In this document: positions 22,647-31,233 of the stretch, piece after piece
How positions within the stretch are numbered: position 1 is the stretch's first letter
Layout: each line of letters begins with the position of its first letter
Origin: an uncultured Myxococcales bacterium
Lineage (GTDB): Bacteria > Myxococcota > Myxococcia > Myxococcales > Myxococcaceae
NCBI GenBank assembly: GCA_937980205.1
Contig: CALJKW010000016.1
Coordinates: 310,001 to 374,000 of the forward strand
Direction of reading: 5' to 3'
Length of the DNA stretch: 64,000 nucleotides
Notes under the pieces: generated by a model
The model's database searches: none
What the model was told of the DNA's origin: nothing
The model's input: the letters and a program-made list of their open reading frames with translations, nothing else
Position numbers and translations under genes: made by a program

Positions 22647-23333
22647 ATGGCAAACCCTGGCGGCTTCACGGTCTGGCTGACCGGCATGTTGGGAGCGGGA
22701 AAAACGACGCTGGCCGAGTACGTGGCGGCGCGGCTCCGGCAGGTCGGTCGCAACGTGGAGATCCTCGACGAAGAGACGCTCGCCCCCGTGCTGTGGAAGG
22801 AAGTGGGCGACTCGAAGGAAGACCGCCTGACGATCGGCCGCCGCATCGGCTTCGTCGCCGACATGCTGACGCGCAATGACGTCTGCACGCTGGTCGCGGC
22901 GGTGAGCCCGTACAAGAGCGTCCGGGAAGAGAACCGGCGCCTCATCGGCCGCTACGTCGAGACGTACGTCGACTGCCCGACCGAGAAGCTCATCCAGCGC
23001 GACAGCACCGGCAAGTACAAGAAGGCGCTCTCCGGCGAGATCCCGAACTTCATCGGCATCACCGAGCCGTACGAGCCGCCAAACTCGCCTGAGGTCACGG
23101 TGCACTCCGACACCGAGCCGGTGGAAGAGGGCGGCCGCAAGATCTTCCAGGCGCTGCTCAACCTCGGCTACGTCACGGTCGACGAGCTCAAGACGATCAC
23201 CGGCAAGCGCATGAAGGCCGAGCCGATGCCGCGTCGTGGAGCCGGTAAGGGCGCCCGCGGCGCTCGTCCGCGCCCGGCCCGCCGTGCGGCTCGCATCGCG
23301 AAGCCGAAGGCAGCCGGCAAGAAGCGTCGTTAA
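22647..23333 (+). CDS. cysC: Adenylyl-sulfate (APS) kinase with basic C-terminal tail
   Basis: 228 residues; start preceded by AAGGAG. P-loop GMLGAGKTTLAEYVA (usual GLSGxGKST), EILDEETLAP where CysC has LDGD, RIGFVADMLTRNDV, VAAVSPYKSVREENR, and FIGITEPYEPP, the CysC substrate-loop signature. It phosphorylates APS to PAPS for sulfation or assimilation. No sulfurylase gene is in the window. The family fold ends near residue 190; the last 35 residues are a histone-like Lys/Arg/Ala/Pro tail, starting RRGAGKGARGARP, that APS kinases do not normally carry. Confidence 0.8.
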   Translation: MANPGGFTVWLTGMLGAGKTTLAEYVAARLRQVGRNVEILDEETLAPVLWKEVGDSKEDRLTIGRRIGFVADMLTRNDVCTLVAAVSPYKSVREENRRLIGRYVETYVDCPTEKLIQRDSTGKYKKALSGEIPNFIGITEPYEPPNSPEVTVHSDTEPVEEGGRKIFQALLNLGYVTVDELKTITGKRMKAEPMPRRGAGKGARGARPRPARRAARIAKPKAAGKKRR

Positions 23334-23343
23334 GACGTCCGCC

Positions 23344-24219
23344 GTGCTCAGCGACAACCAGGTCGACGCCCTCTGCGCAGCGTCTGCAGCGAAGCTCGAG
23401 CAGCTTCGGGCATCGCTGCGCGCTCATGGCTCCGCGCTCGTCGCGTTCTCGGGCGGAGTCGACTCCGCGTTCGTGCTCAAGGTCGCGCTCGAAGAGCTCG
23501 GCCAGAACGCCGTGGCGCTGACGGCGCTGTCGGCGTCGGTCGCTCCCGACGAGGCGGACGAGGCGAGGGCGCTGGCGGCCCAGCTCGGCGCGCGCCACGT
23601 CGTCGTGCAGTCGCGCGAGCTCGAAGATCCGCGCTACGCCGCGAACCCGACGAACCGCTGCTACTTCTGCAAGACCGAGCTGTACACGCTCTGCGAGGCC
23701 GAGCGCGCGAGGCTGGGCCTCTCCGTCGTGCTCGACGGCTTCAACGCCGACGACAAGAAGGATCACCGGCCCGGGCACCAGGCGGCGCGCGAGCGCGCGG
23801 TCGAGTCGCCGCTCGCGCTGGCCGGGCTCACGAAGGACGAGATCCGCGCGTGGTCGAAGCGGCTGGGCCTCTCGACGTGGGACAAGCCACAGATGGCGTG
23901 CCTCGCGTCGCGGCTGCCGTACGGCACGCAGGTGACCGTCGAGCGGCTCAACCAGGTCGGCCGGGCCGAGAAGGCGCTGCGGGCCTTGGGGCTGTCGGTG
24001 TTCCGGGTTCGGCACCACGGAGACGTCGCCCGCCTCGAGGTGAGCGTCGCCGAGCTGCCCCGACTTCATGACGCAGCGTTCCGTAGCTCGGTCGACAAGG
24101 CCGTCAAAGCGTGCGGTTACACGTTCGTCGCGGTCGATCTCGAGCCTTTCCGCACCGGCCGCCTGAACGACGCGATAACCGGCCAGTCGGGCCTTACGCT
24201 CGACGTGCTTCCGTCCTAA
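23344..24219 (+). CDS. larE: LarE-like ATP-dependent sulfur transferase
   Basis: 291 residues from the GTG at 23344, 10 bases after cysC. PP-loop ATP-pyrophosphatase motif LVAFSGGVDSAFVLKVA; NRCYFCKTELY with paired cysteines; LDGFNADDKKDHRPG; and QMACLASRLPYG, the LarE region that contains the sacrificial or cluster-binding Cys. LarE converts the pyridinium dicarboxylate mononucleotide to its thiocarboxylic forms when the nickel-pincer cofactor of lactate racemase is made. No larB, larC or larA is visible here, so the sulfur acceptor could differ. Its place after a sulfur-carrier operon and cysC suggests a sulfur-metabolism island. Confidence 0.82.
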   Translation: MLSDNQVDALCAASAAKLEQLRASLRAHGSALVAFSGGVDSAFVLKVALEELGQNAVALTALSASVAPDEADEARALAAQLGARHVVVQSRELEDPRYAANPTNRCYFCKTELYTLCEAERARLGLSVVLDGFNADDKKDHRPGHQAARERAVESPLALAGLTKDEIRAWSKRLGLSTWDKPQMACLASRLPYGTQVTVERLNQVGRAEKALRALGLSVFRVRHHGDVARLEVSVAELPRLHDAAFRSSVDKAVKACGYTFVAVDLEPFRTGRLNDAITGQSGLTLDVLPS

Positions 24220-24268
24220 AGTTCAGGCGTTTCAAAGGGCCGATACTCGTCAAAGGGGTGCTCCACCA

Positions 24269-26830
24269 ATGAGGCGCTTCTCGTCACTCACCCTCCTGGT
24301 GGCCGCCTGGGCCGTTGGCTGTTCTTCAGGCGGCGGCACCTCGGCTGGCTGCTCGGCGCTGACGCCGATCCCCGGTAACGCCGGCTACACCGGCGCGAAG
24401 ACGGACAACGCGGTCAACATCCAGCTCTCGCCCGAAGGCATCAACTACATCAACGCGAACTGGCAGCAGCTCATCGGGCTGTTCGCGCCGAACGGCCGCA
24501 TCACCGTGCCGGTCTCGTGCACCTCTCAGGCGGTGACGGGCCTCGGCACGGTCTACATCGCCGACCAGAACCTCAATAAGTCCTGCGGCGCCACCGAGGC
24601 CGCGAACGTCGACCTGGTCATCACCGGCTTCAACCTCGCAGCACGGCAGCCCGACGGCATCGACGGCACGATCACCGTCACGGTCGCGACGGGGAACATC
24701 TTCGTGAGCGCGACGGGACGTGGCCCGTGCCTGCTCCTCGACACGCCCGAGTGCTCGGTGAACTTCAATACGGGTCGCCAGGCGCCGAACAACAACACGG
24801 TCGGCGCGACCATCCGGTTCTCGATCGACAACAAGTGGGACAAGCGGATGGCGTTCACGGTCGTCACGCCGCTGCGCGGCACCCAGGTGTGCGGCGCGAG
24901 CGGGGCCATGTCTCCTCCCGCGTGCCTGCAGCCCGGCGACATCGACCTGAGCGGTGCGAACACCTGCGGTGACATCTGGTGCGGCCTCGCCGATTGGGGG
25001 CCGGTCAAAGAGCTGATCCTCGAGCTGCTCTCTCCGACGCTGCAGACGCAGATCAACAACATCGTCGCGGGCCAGTCGTGCCAGACCTGCGGCACGGGTC
25101 AGCCCGCGTGCCCGATGTTCACCGGCGCGCAGTCGACGTGCCGCAACGGCGTGTGCACCGACACCGTCACGAACCGGTGCGTGCCCCGCCTGCTCGGCGT
25201 CGAAGGCCGCGTGAACCTCGGCGCGACGATGGCGAACTTCGGAGTGCCCGCCGAAGCGGCGCTCGATCTCTCCATTCACGCCGGCTCGTCGGTCAGCATC
25301 GACAGCGTGAACGCGATCAACATCGGCACCCGCGGTGGCATGGCCGCGGTGCAGACCGCTCCGTGCGTGCCGTTCTCGATGCCGCCCGCGCTGGCGATGC
25401 TGCCGGCGCCGAACTTCCGCGCCGAGGCGCCGCCGCCCTCTCCGACGAACCCGGCGTACCACATGGCGCTGGGAGTCAGCTCTCCGTTCCTGAACCTCGC
25501 CTTCCACCAGGCGCACCAGGGCGGCGTGCTGTGCTTGAGCCTCTCGTCGGCGACGGTCGGCCTCATCAACACCGGCCTGTTCAAGACGTTCCTGCCCTCG
25601 CTCGGGAAGCTCGCCACGCGCGACGGCAAGGACGCTCCGATGATGGTGGTGCTGCGGCCCGCGAAGCCGCCCGACGTGAAGATCGGCGCCGGCGGGATGA
25701 AGCCGCTCATCACCGTCACGCTGACGGATCTCACCATCGACTTCTACGCGAGCATCGACGATCGCTTCGCGCGGCTCTTCTCGCTCACCGCCGACATCAC
25801 GCTGCCGCTGTCGCTGACGTTCTCCGGCTGCACGGCGGTGACGCCGGCCATCGGCAACCTGAAGGATCTGGTCACCAACATCCGCACCGCGAACGCCGAG
25901 ATGCTCGCCGAAGACCCGAAGGTCCTCGCCGACCTCATCCCCGCGGTCATCGGCCTCGCCGAGCCCGCGCTGGCCGGCGCGCTCAAGCCGATCGATCTCC
26001 CCGACCTCGGCCCCTTCAAGCTCAAGGTCAACGCCGGCAAGGGCGTCGGCAACGTGGCCGGCACCGAGAACTACAACCACCTCGGCCTCTACGCGACGAT
26101 GCTGCCGGCGAACGCCGCGTGCGCGACGGTGGCGCCGCGCGTCTCCGCTTCGCTCGTCCGCAGCGTGATTCCGGCGGCCGATCAGATGCGGCTCAAGGGC
26201 GAGCGGCTGCAGTGGCCGGTCGCCGTGCTGAAGGTCGCGGCCGAGGGCGTCGAAGGCACTCCCGAGTTCTCGACGCGCATCGACGACGGCCTGTGGACCG
26301 AGTTCCGCGCGCCCAACGCCAACGGCGAGCTCGAGGTCAGCCACCCCATCTTCCTGATGCAGGGCCTGCACAAGATCGAGGTCCGCGGCCGCGTCGCCGA
26401 AGACGCGCACGGCATCAGCGAGGGCCTCGCCGTGCCGTTCATGGTCGACTGGGATGCGCCCGAGCTGAAGTTCACGCTCGACCGCGCGCATGACCGGCTG
26501 CTGCTGTCCGCGCACGACGTGATCACTCCGGCCGAGAAGCTCGAGTACAGCTACCGCGTCGGCGACGGCGCGTGGTCTCCGTACGGGCCGGCCCGCGAGA
26601 TCCTGTTCTCCGCCATCGAGGTGCAGGGCGGGGTGACCGCGCGCGTTCGTGATGCGGTCGGGAACGTTGGCGAGATTGCCTGGCGCGTGCCGACTTCGGC
26701 GGCTCGGCCGGAGACGCCGTCGGTTCCTGAGGGCCCGGCGGGCGAGCTGCCTCAGTCCGGCTGCAGCGCTGTCGGCGGGGCTCCGCTGCTGCTCGCGCTC
26801 GCCGTGCTGATCCGCCGGCGCCGTTCGTAG
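24269..26830 (+). CDS. Large lipoprotein with MYXO-CTERM-like C-terminus
   Basis: 853 residues. The N-terminus is a lipoprotein signal (LTLLVAAWAVGC). The body is extracellular in style, with paired cysteines, including CQTCGTGQPACPMF, Ser/Thr/Asn-rich strands, and a late section (about 640-800) with Ig-like or fibronectin-like spacing (FMVDWDAPELKFTLDRAHD). The C-terminus reads SGCSAVGGAPLLLALAVLIR followed by RRRS: a Cys, a hydrophobic helix and a basic cluster, the three-part MYXO-CTERM sorting signal. Having both lipid anchor and C-terminal sorting signal is notable. It follows larE by 49 bases but is probably a separate unit. Confidence 0.65.
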   Translation: MRRFSSLTLLVAAWAVGCSSGGGTSAGCSALTPIPGNAGYTGAKTDNAVNIQLSPEGINYINANWQQLIGLFAPNGRITVPVSCTSQAVTGLGTVYIADQNLNKSCGATEAANVDLVITGFNLAARQPDGIDGTITVTVATGNIFVSATGRGPCLLLDTPECSVNFNTGRQAPNNNTVGATIRFSIDNKWDKRMAFTVVTPLRGTQVCGASGAMSPPACLQPGDIDLSGANTCGDIWCGLADWGPVKELILELLSPTLQTQINNIVAGQSCQTCGTGQPACPMFTGAQSTCRNGVCTDTVTNRCVPRLLGVEGRVNLGATMANFGVPAEAALDLSIHAGSSVSIDSVNAINIGTRGGMAAVQTAPCVPFSMPPALAMLPAPNFRAEAPPPSPTNPAYHMALGVSSPFLNLAFHQAHQGGVLCLSLSSATVGLINTGLFKTFLPSLGKLATRDGKDAPMMVVLRPAKPPDVKIGAGGMKPLITVTLTDLTIDFYASIDDRFARLFSLTADITLPLSLTFSGCTAVTPAIGNLKDLVTNIRTANAEMLAEDPKVLADLIPAVIGLAEPALAGALKPIDLPDLGPFKLKVNAGKGVGNVAGTENYNHLGLYATMLPANAACATVAPRVSASLVRSVIPAADQMRLKGERLQWPVAVLKVAAEGVEGTPEFSTRIDDGLWTEFRAPNANGELEVSHPIFLMQGLHKIEVRGRVAEDAHGISEGLAVPFMVDWDAPELKFTLDRAHDRLLLSAHDVITPAEKLEYSYRVGDGAWSPYGPAREILFSAIEVQGGVTARVRDAVGNVGEIAWRVPTSAARPETPSVPEGPAGELPQSGCSAVGGAPLLLALAVLIRRRRS

Positions 26831-26837
26831 CAACGGC

Positions 26838-26870
26838 CGGGATCGGGATCGGGATCGCGATCGGGATCGG
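26838..26870. repeat. Hexamer tandem repeat (CGGGAT)
   Basis: About five and a half copies of CGGGAT in a row, one unit altered to CGCGAT, in the 49-base spacer between convergent genes. It is a simple microsatellite and encodes nothing visible. Confidence 0.8.
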
Positions 26871-26879
26871 CTGGGTGGC

Positions 26880-27443
26880 TCAGCGTGGCGTGATCGGCAG
26901 GCCGCGGCGCTCTCTCGAGACTCGCGTTTCTTCAGCGACCTGGTTCGCGAGGCGGGCGTAGCTCGCGCCGTTGTTTGCTCCGATGGCGAGCTCGTTGAAG
27001 TTGCGGAACACCTCCGTGAAGTTGGTGTTCTGCAGCACCGCGATGCCGTTCACGCGGCCGTTGAACGCGCTGTTCGCGTTGAAGAGGGCAGGGTGGATGG
27101 CGATGAAGTGGTCGAAGACCTGCCCCGGGCGCTCGCGCCGGTAGAGCTCGATCGCCGCCCGGTGCAGCGACTCGCGCATCGACTCGCTGTAGGTGCGGGT
27201 CGTCGGGTCGTAGCCGGGCTCGCCGCGCTGAAACCGCGCCTGCATGCCGACCATGCGGCGCCACTCGCCCGCGCTCTGCGGATCGATGCGCGCCATCTGC
27301 TCGTAGAAGTCGGGCCGGCCGATGTGCCGCCGCAGCAGCGCGACGTTCTGCTGCCGCTCGGCGCGGGTGCGCGCGATGTTCCGATGGGCTGCCGCGATGG
27401 TGGGAGTGAGCTGGTAGCGGGGGCCGCGAATGGTCGTCGACAT
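26880..27443 (-). CDS. Hypothetical soluble protein
   Basis: 187 residues from the ATG at 27443. It is Arg/Gln/Asn-rich, apparently all-helical at first (TIAAAHRNIARTRAERQQNV, LRRHIGRPDFYEQMARI), followed by a part with many Asn (NANSAFNGRVNGIAVLQNTN). There is no signal peptide or membrane segment. No family is recognised; the composition is unlike that of the secreted proteins around it. Its 5' end is 26 bases from the start of the divergent gene at 27470. Confidence 0.5.
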   Translation of the reverse strand: MSTTIRGPRYQLTPTIAAAHRNIARTRAERQQNVALLRRHIGRPDFYEQMARIDPQSAGEWRRMVGMQARFQRGEPGYDPTTRTYSESMRESLHRAAIELYRRERPGQVFDHFIAIHPALFNANSAFNGRVNGIAVLQNTNFTEVFRNFNELAIGANNGASYARLANQVAEETRVSRERRGLPITPR

Positions 27444-27469
27444 GGGGTCGTCAGCATCGACATCGCGTT

Positions 27470-28048
27470 TTGGCTGAAGTCTCACGCGCGATTCGGGTAC
27501 TCAGCGCAAACGTGCTTGCCGCCTCGCTCTCCCTGCTGCTCCTGGCCGCATCGCAGGATGTGCGACTGGATCACCGCGGCGCGGTGGGGCTGCTGCTGGG
27601 CGTCGGAGGGCTCCGCAAAGACGCGAGCGTCCCCATCGAGAACAGCTGGCGCGGCTCGGTGAACGTCGGCGTCACGTTCGCGTTCGGCTACCGCGAGCAG
27701 GAGATCGTCATCGTCGCCAGCACGAGCATGACCCGCACCGAGGTGATCGTGAACGCGATGACCGGCGAGCGGGCGTACGGCTTCGGCATCGACGGGATCC
27801 TCTGGGGCGGCTACCGCACGTACTTCGGTGAGGAGTGGAAGACGTTCGTCGATCTCGATCTCTCCGTCGGAGTCGTGCCCGGCTTCACCGCGGGCCCCCG
27901 CGTCGGCATCGGCCTCATGCGCGAGCTCTCCTCGGTGATGGGCCTCTACACCACGCTGCACGCGCAGCTCGGCTTCGGATCAGCCCTCGTCTTCCGCGCC
28001 GAGCTCGCCGTCGGAGTGCAGCTGCGGTCATTTCTTCTCGAGGATTGA
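27470..28048 (+). CDS. Secreted hypothetical protein, barrel-like
   Basis: 192 residues from a TTG start with a signal-peptide-like N-terminus (SANVLAASLSLLLLAASQ). A GTG at 27512 would give a shorter leader with no basic residue, so TTG is preferred. The mature part alternates hydrophobic residues with Gly/Tyr/Thr turns (SVNVGVTFAFGYREQEIVIV, GYRTYFGEEWKTFVDLDLSV), suggesting a small outer-membrane beta-barrel. No named family. A ribbon-helix-helix gene follows after 35 bases. Confidence 0.5.
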   Translation: MAEVSRAIRVLSANVLAASLSLLLLAASQDVRLDHRGAVGLLLGVGGLRKDASVPIENSWRGSVNVGVTFAFGYREQEIVIVASTSMTRTEVIVNAMTGERAYGFGIDGILWGGYRTYFGEEWKTFVDLDLSVGVVPGFTAGPRVGIGLMRELSSVMGLYTTLHAQLGFGSALVFRAELAVGVQLRSFLLED

Positions 28049-28083
28049 GTCGAAAAATTGATCCTGTGTGATTGTGTGCGACC

Positions 28084-28260
28084 ATGTCGCACATGAACGA
28101 GAACCCCCGGCTCACCTCCGTCGTCTTCCGCCTCAACCGCGACCGCTTGGAGTCCTTGAAGGAGCTCTCCAAGGCGACCCGCATCCGCCAGAGCGAGTAC
28201 CTGCGCGAGGCGATCAGCGATCTGCTCGAGAAGTACGACGATCAGATGACCGACGCGTAG
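28084..28260 (+). CDS. Ribbon-helix-helix (CopG-like) DNA-binding protein
   Basis: 58 residues. The central part VVFRLNRDRLESLKELSKAT then RIRQSEYLREAISDLLEKY is the beta-strand plus two-helix RHH fold of CopG/Arc-type dimeric regulators. The strand (TSVVFRLN) would enter the major groove. Such proteins are often antitoxins or autoregulators, but no toxin gene adjoins it. Start chosen at MSHMNEN, with a second Met three codons later and an upstream in-frame ATG at 28072. Confidence 0.75.
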   Translation: MSHMNENPRLTSVVFRLNRDRLESLKELSKATRIRQSEYLREAISDLLEKYDDQMTDA

Positions 28261-28308
28261 CTCCCCCTTCCGCTTGCGCCGCCGCGGCGCCGTGTATACG
28301 GCGACGCC

Positions 28309-28941
28309 ATGGTGCTGGCGTTGATCCTCGCAGCGAGCTTCTGCACAGAGGCTCCTACGAAGTCGCCGAGCCGCTCCGTGGGCCGCGCGTCGAGCGGCTC
28401 TCTCGAGGGCGGCGTCGCGATCACCGAGTCCGAGTCACTGCGGGTCCTGCCGAAGCGACACAAGGCCCGCTGTCTCGTGTTCGGAACCGAGCGCCTCGCG
28501 CGTGCGCTCGAGGCCGCCGCCGCGAAGGTCGGCGGCCAGCCGCTCGGCGTCGGCGATCTGTCTCGGGCCTGTGGCGGCTCGATCGCTCCACTGTCGAGAT
28601 CGCACCAGTCGGGCCGCGATGCCGACCTCGCGTTCTACGCAGTGAAGGGCCCGCTCGACGATCTCGAGGCGCTGAAGCCGGGCGAGCTCGACGTCGCGCG
28701 GCAGTGGCGCCTGGTCGCCGCGCTCCTCGAAGACCCAACGATCGAGGTGCGGTGGATGTTCGTCAGCGAGCCGATCCGCGCCGCGCTGCTCGCCGAGGGC
28801 GAGCGCGTGAAGGCCGATCCGGCGACGCTGGTGCGCGCGCGGCGCGTGCTCCACCAGCCTTCCGATGCGCCGCCCCACGACGATCACCTGCACCTGCGCA
28901 TCGCCTGCAGCGCCGACGAGGCCGCGGCCGGCTGCCGCTGA
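28309..28941 (+). CDS. mepA: MepA-like murein endopeptidase (peptidase M74)
   Basis: 210 residues with a short N-terminal hydrophobic leader (VLALILAASFC). The catalytic pattern of penicillin-insensitive murein endopeptidase is present: SRSHQSGRDADLAFYAV (zinc His and Asp) and APPHDDHLHLRIAC (HxH zinc ligand). MepA cuts D-Ala-meso-DAP cross-links in the periplasm. It is somewhat shorter than E. coli MepA (about 270), with the N-terminal part reduced. It converges with truA, three bases between the two stops. Confidence 0.8.
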   Translation: MVLALILAASFCTEAPTKSPSRSVGRASSGSLEGGVAITESESLRVLPKRHKARCLVFGTERLARALEAAAAKVGGQPLGVGDLSRACGGSIAPLSRSHQSGRDADLAFYAVKGPLDDLEALKPGELDVARQWRLVAALLEDPTIEVRWMFVSEPIRAALLAEGERVKADPATLVRARRVLHQPSDAPPHDDHLHLRIACSADEAAAGCR

Positions 28942-28944
28942 AGG

Positions 28945-29736
28945 TCAGAGCTCGAACGGCGGTCCGGGCGGCAACCGCGGCACCGCACCGGCGAACGGAT
29001 CCTTCTGGGGCGGGTACTTTACCTCCCAGAGGATGAGCCCCTGCGCCGGAGCCTTCACGCCGTCGAACGGCACCGGCTCTTCGAGCGCGCGCCGGTACGG
29101 CTCGAGCGCCAGCTCGCCGCGCGCGACCGCCACGGCGCCGCCGACGAGGTAGCGCACCATGTACCGCGCGAAGCCGTCGCCCACGATGCACAGCTCTGCC
29201 ACGTGGCCGTGCACCTCGAGCCGCACGTCGCGCACCGTCCTCGGCTTCTGCGTGCTCGACTTGTCGTGGAACGCGAAGAAGTCGCGCGTGCCGACGCTGA
29301 GCTTCAGCACCTCGAGCACTGCCGCCGGCTCGACGTCGGCCCGCCAGGCGAACGGCGCCCACGCCGGGTCGTCTCGAAGCAGCAGCCGGTACCGGTACTC
29401 TTTCGTCTGTGCCGCCCACTGCGGGTGGAACTTGCGCGGCGCCTCGCGCGACAGCGCGATCCCCACCGTCGGCGGCAGCCCGGCGTTGATGCGCTCGGCG
29501 ACGTCTTGGGGGGCGACGTCTTCGACCACCCGCATGCCGAGCACCTGCATGCGGGCGTGGACTCCGAGGTCGGTGCGGCCGCTGGGGACCGGGTTCCGCG
29601 AGAAGCCCTGTGACCGCAGCGCGGCCATCAAGGTCTCTTGAACCGTGGGACCGAGCGGTTGCGACTGGTAGCCGCGAAACGCCCCTCCGTGGTACCAACA
29701 CCAGAGCGCAACGATCCTGGAGGGCTGCTCGTTCAT
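28945..29736 (-). CDS. truA: tRNA pseudouridine synthase A
   Basis: 263 residues. TruA signatures: ALWCWYHGGAFRGYQSQP, the catalytic loop SGRTDLGVHARMQ (usual AGRTDxGVHA, with Asp as nucleophile), KEYRYRLLL, and GDGFARYMVRYLVGG near the C-terminus. It modifies positions 38-40 of the tRNA anticodon arm. The start at 29736 is fixed by the fold, which begins a few residues later. Its CAT start overlaps the ATG of the divergent gene at 29735 in a single CATG, so both genes share their start bases. Confidence 0.92.
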   Translation of the reverse strand: MNEQPSRIVALWCWYHGGAFRGYQSQPLGPTVQETLMAALRSQGFSRNPVPSGRTDLGVHARMQVLGMRVVEDVAPQDVAERINAGLPPTVGIALSREAPRKFHPQWAAQTKEYRYRLLLRDDPAWAPFAWRADVEPAAVLEVLKLSVGTRDFFAFHDKSSTQKPRTVRDVRLEVHGHVAELCIVGDGFARYMVRYLVGGAVAVARGELALEPYRRALEEPVPFDGVKAPAQGLILWEVKYPPQKDPFAGAVPRLPPGPPFEL

Positions 29737-30598
29737 GGCAGACCAGTGGCTGTACCGGAATGCAGATCTCATCTTGGGACCGGTGCCGGCGGCCCAGATC
29801 ATCGAGAAGATCTACTCGCACGAGCTGGACGGCAAGAGCGAGGTTCAAGTGATGGGCAGCGGCCAGTTCCGCCGCCTCATCGAGATCGAGGCGTTCCGCG
29901 TCCACCTCGCCAAGGCGGACGTGAAGAAGAAGGTCGAGAAGCTCGCCGACGCCACCGCGAAAGATCGCGCCAAGAAGCGCAACATCACGCTCGTCATCGC
30001 CGGCGTCGTGATCGCCATCATCGCCGGCGGCGTCATCGCGGCCGGCCAGTACCTCGCCGTCCACACGCCGGGGAAGTCGAGCGAAGATCTCTACGCCGAC
30101 CTCATCACCGTCGACCCGCCGACCGTCACCCGCGCCCGCGCCGGCGAGAGCGAGGAGCTCGTCGACTACCCCGGCAACGTGCCCGGGCAGCCGAAGCCGA
30201 AGCCTCCGCCGGGTGAGCAGCTCGCCAACAACGTGCCGAAGCCGCAGCCCAAGCCCCGGCCGCCCGGAGAGCCGAAGCCCAAGCCGGGCGAGGAAGACCC
30301 CGACGGCATGTCGCTCGGCCAGGTCGACCAGGCCGGCATCAACGACGTCGTGAAGAAGCACCAGAAGGGCCTCTTCCCCTGCCTCGCCAAGGCGGCGAAG
30401 CCGGGGCAGGTCATCAAGGTGCCCATCGAGTTCACCGTCGCCTCAGGCAAGGTCAGCAAGGTGTGGATCGACAACCCCGACCTCAAGAACGACGCGATGC
30501 TCTCGGAGTGCCTGATGAACGAGCTGCGCAAGTGGCCCTTCAAAGAGGCCCAGAACGCTTCTGTTGGCTTGAGCTTCAACATCGGCAAGAAGGGGTGA
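29735..30598 (+). CDS. GYF-domain membrane protein with AgmX/PglI-type C-terminus
   Basis: 287 residues. N-terminal GYF_2-like domain (QWLYRNADLILGPVPAAQII), a basic stretch, one membrane helix (about 88-110, NITLVIAGVVIAIIAGGVIA), a long Pro/Lys-rich periplasmic linker (PKPKPPP, PKPQPKPRPPG), and a C-terminal TonB-like domain of about 95 residues (LFPCLAKAA ... VPIEFTVASGKVSKVWI ... C ... WPF). This is the myxobacterial AgmX/PglI C-terminal domain, linked in Myxococcus xanthus to gliding. A GGAGGG ribosome-binding site precedes the ATG. Two cysteines in the C-terminal domain could pair. Confidence 0.8.
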   Translation: MADQWLYRNADLILGPVPAAQIIEKIYSHELDGKSEVQVMGSGQFRRLIEIEAFRVHLAKADVKKKVEKLADATAKDRAKKRNITLVIAGVVIAIIAGGVIAAGQYLAVHTPGKSSEDLYADLITVDPPTVTRARAGESEELVDYPGNVPGQPKPKPPPGEQLANNVPKPQPKPRPPGEPKPKPGEEDPDGMSLGQVDQAGINDVVKKHQKGLFPCLAKAAKPGQVIKVPIEFTVASGKVSKVWIDNPDLKNDAMLSECLMNELRKWPFKEAQNASVGLSFNIGKKG

Positions 30599-30599
30599 C

Positions 30600-31175
30600 G
30601 TGAGCGACCTCCGTCAAACCGTCCTTCACGCGTCGAAGCGCTTCAAGTCGTCCTGGGTCGAGATGGGCAAGCTGCTCGTCGAGGTCCTGCAGAAAGAGGC
30701 CTATCGGGAGTGGGGCTTCGAGAGCTTCGAGGCGTACTGCTACAAAGAGCTGCGCCTGAAGAAGTCGACCGTCGACAAGCTGACGCGCAGCTACAGCTTC
30801 CTCGACAAGCACGAGCCCAAGGCCATGTCGCAGCCGGACATCGCCGAGGTCGCGCCCCCGTTCGAGGTCGTCGAGGTGCTGGCCGGCGCCGAAGCGCGGG
30901 GAGATCTCTCCGCGCAGGAGTACCGGTCGATCCGCGACTCGATCTGGAACCCCGAGGTCGCCGTCAGCGAGCTCAAGCGCGACATCAGCGAGAAGTTCGG
31001 GCCGCCGTCGCCCAAGCCGGACGACAGCCAGCAGATGAAGCGCCTGGCCACCATGGCGAAGAAGCTGGCCGAGGAGCTCGAGGCCTTCAAGAAGGTGCCC
31101 CGCGCGGTGGCCGAGCGGGCGAAGGCGCTGGCCGACGACGTCGCGGAGCTGGTACGGCCGGACGCCGAAGCCTGA
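30600..31175 (+). CDS. Helical hypothetical protein, possibly DNA-binding
   Basis: 191 residues from a GTG two bases after the previous stop. It is almost entirely helical and charged. Residues 1-70 (SWVEMGKLLVEVLQKEAYRE, WGFESFEAYCYKELRLKKST, VDKLTRSYSFL) resemble the ParB/KfrA-style helical modules of plasmid partition and phage-type regulators, and the C-terminal 60 residues form a coiled coil. No assignment is possible. It may be coupled to the GYF/AgmX gene. Confidence 0.5.
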   Translation: MSDLRQTVLHASKRFKSSWVEMGKLLVEVLQKEAYREWGFESFEAYCYKELRLKKSTVDKLTRSYSFLDKHEPKAMSQPDIAEVAPPFEVVEVLAGAEARGDLSAQEYRSIRDSIWNPEVAVSELKRDISEKFGPPSPKPDDSQQMKRLATMAKKLAEELEAFKKVPRAVAERAKALADDVAELVRPDAEA

Positions 31176-31233
31176 ACCGGTGGGGGAATGACGGCGGGGC
31201 GGGAATTGGTTACCGATCTCCTACACAACGTGA

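Noticed and set aside
24326..26833. A minus-strand open frame opposite the MYXO-CTERM-like lipoprotein gene
   Set aside because: Same GC shadow effect; the plus-strand protein has signal peptide, paired cysteines and a sorting tail.
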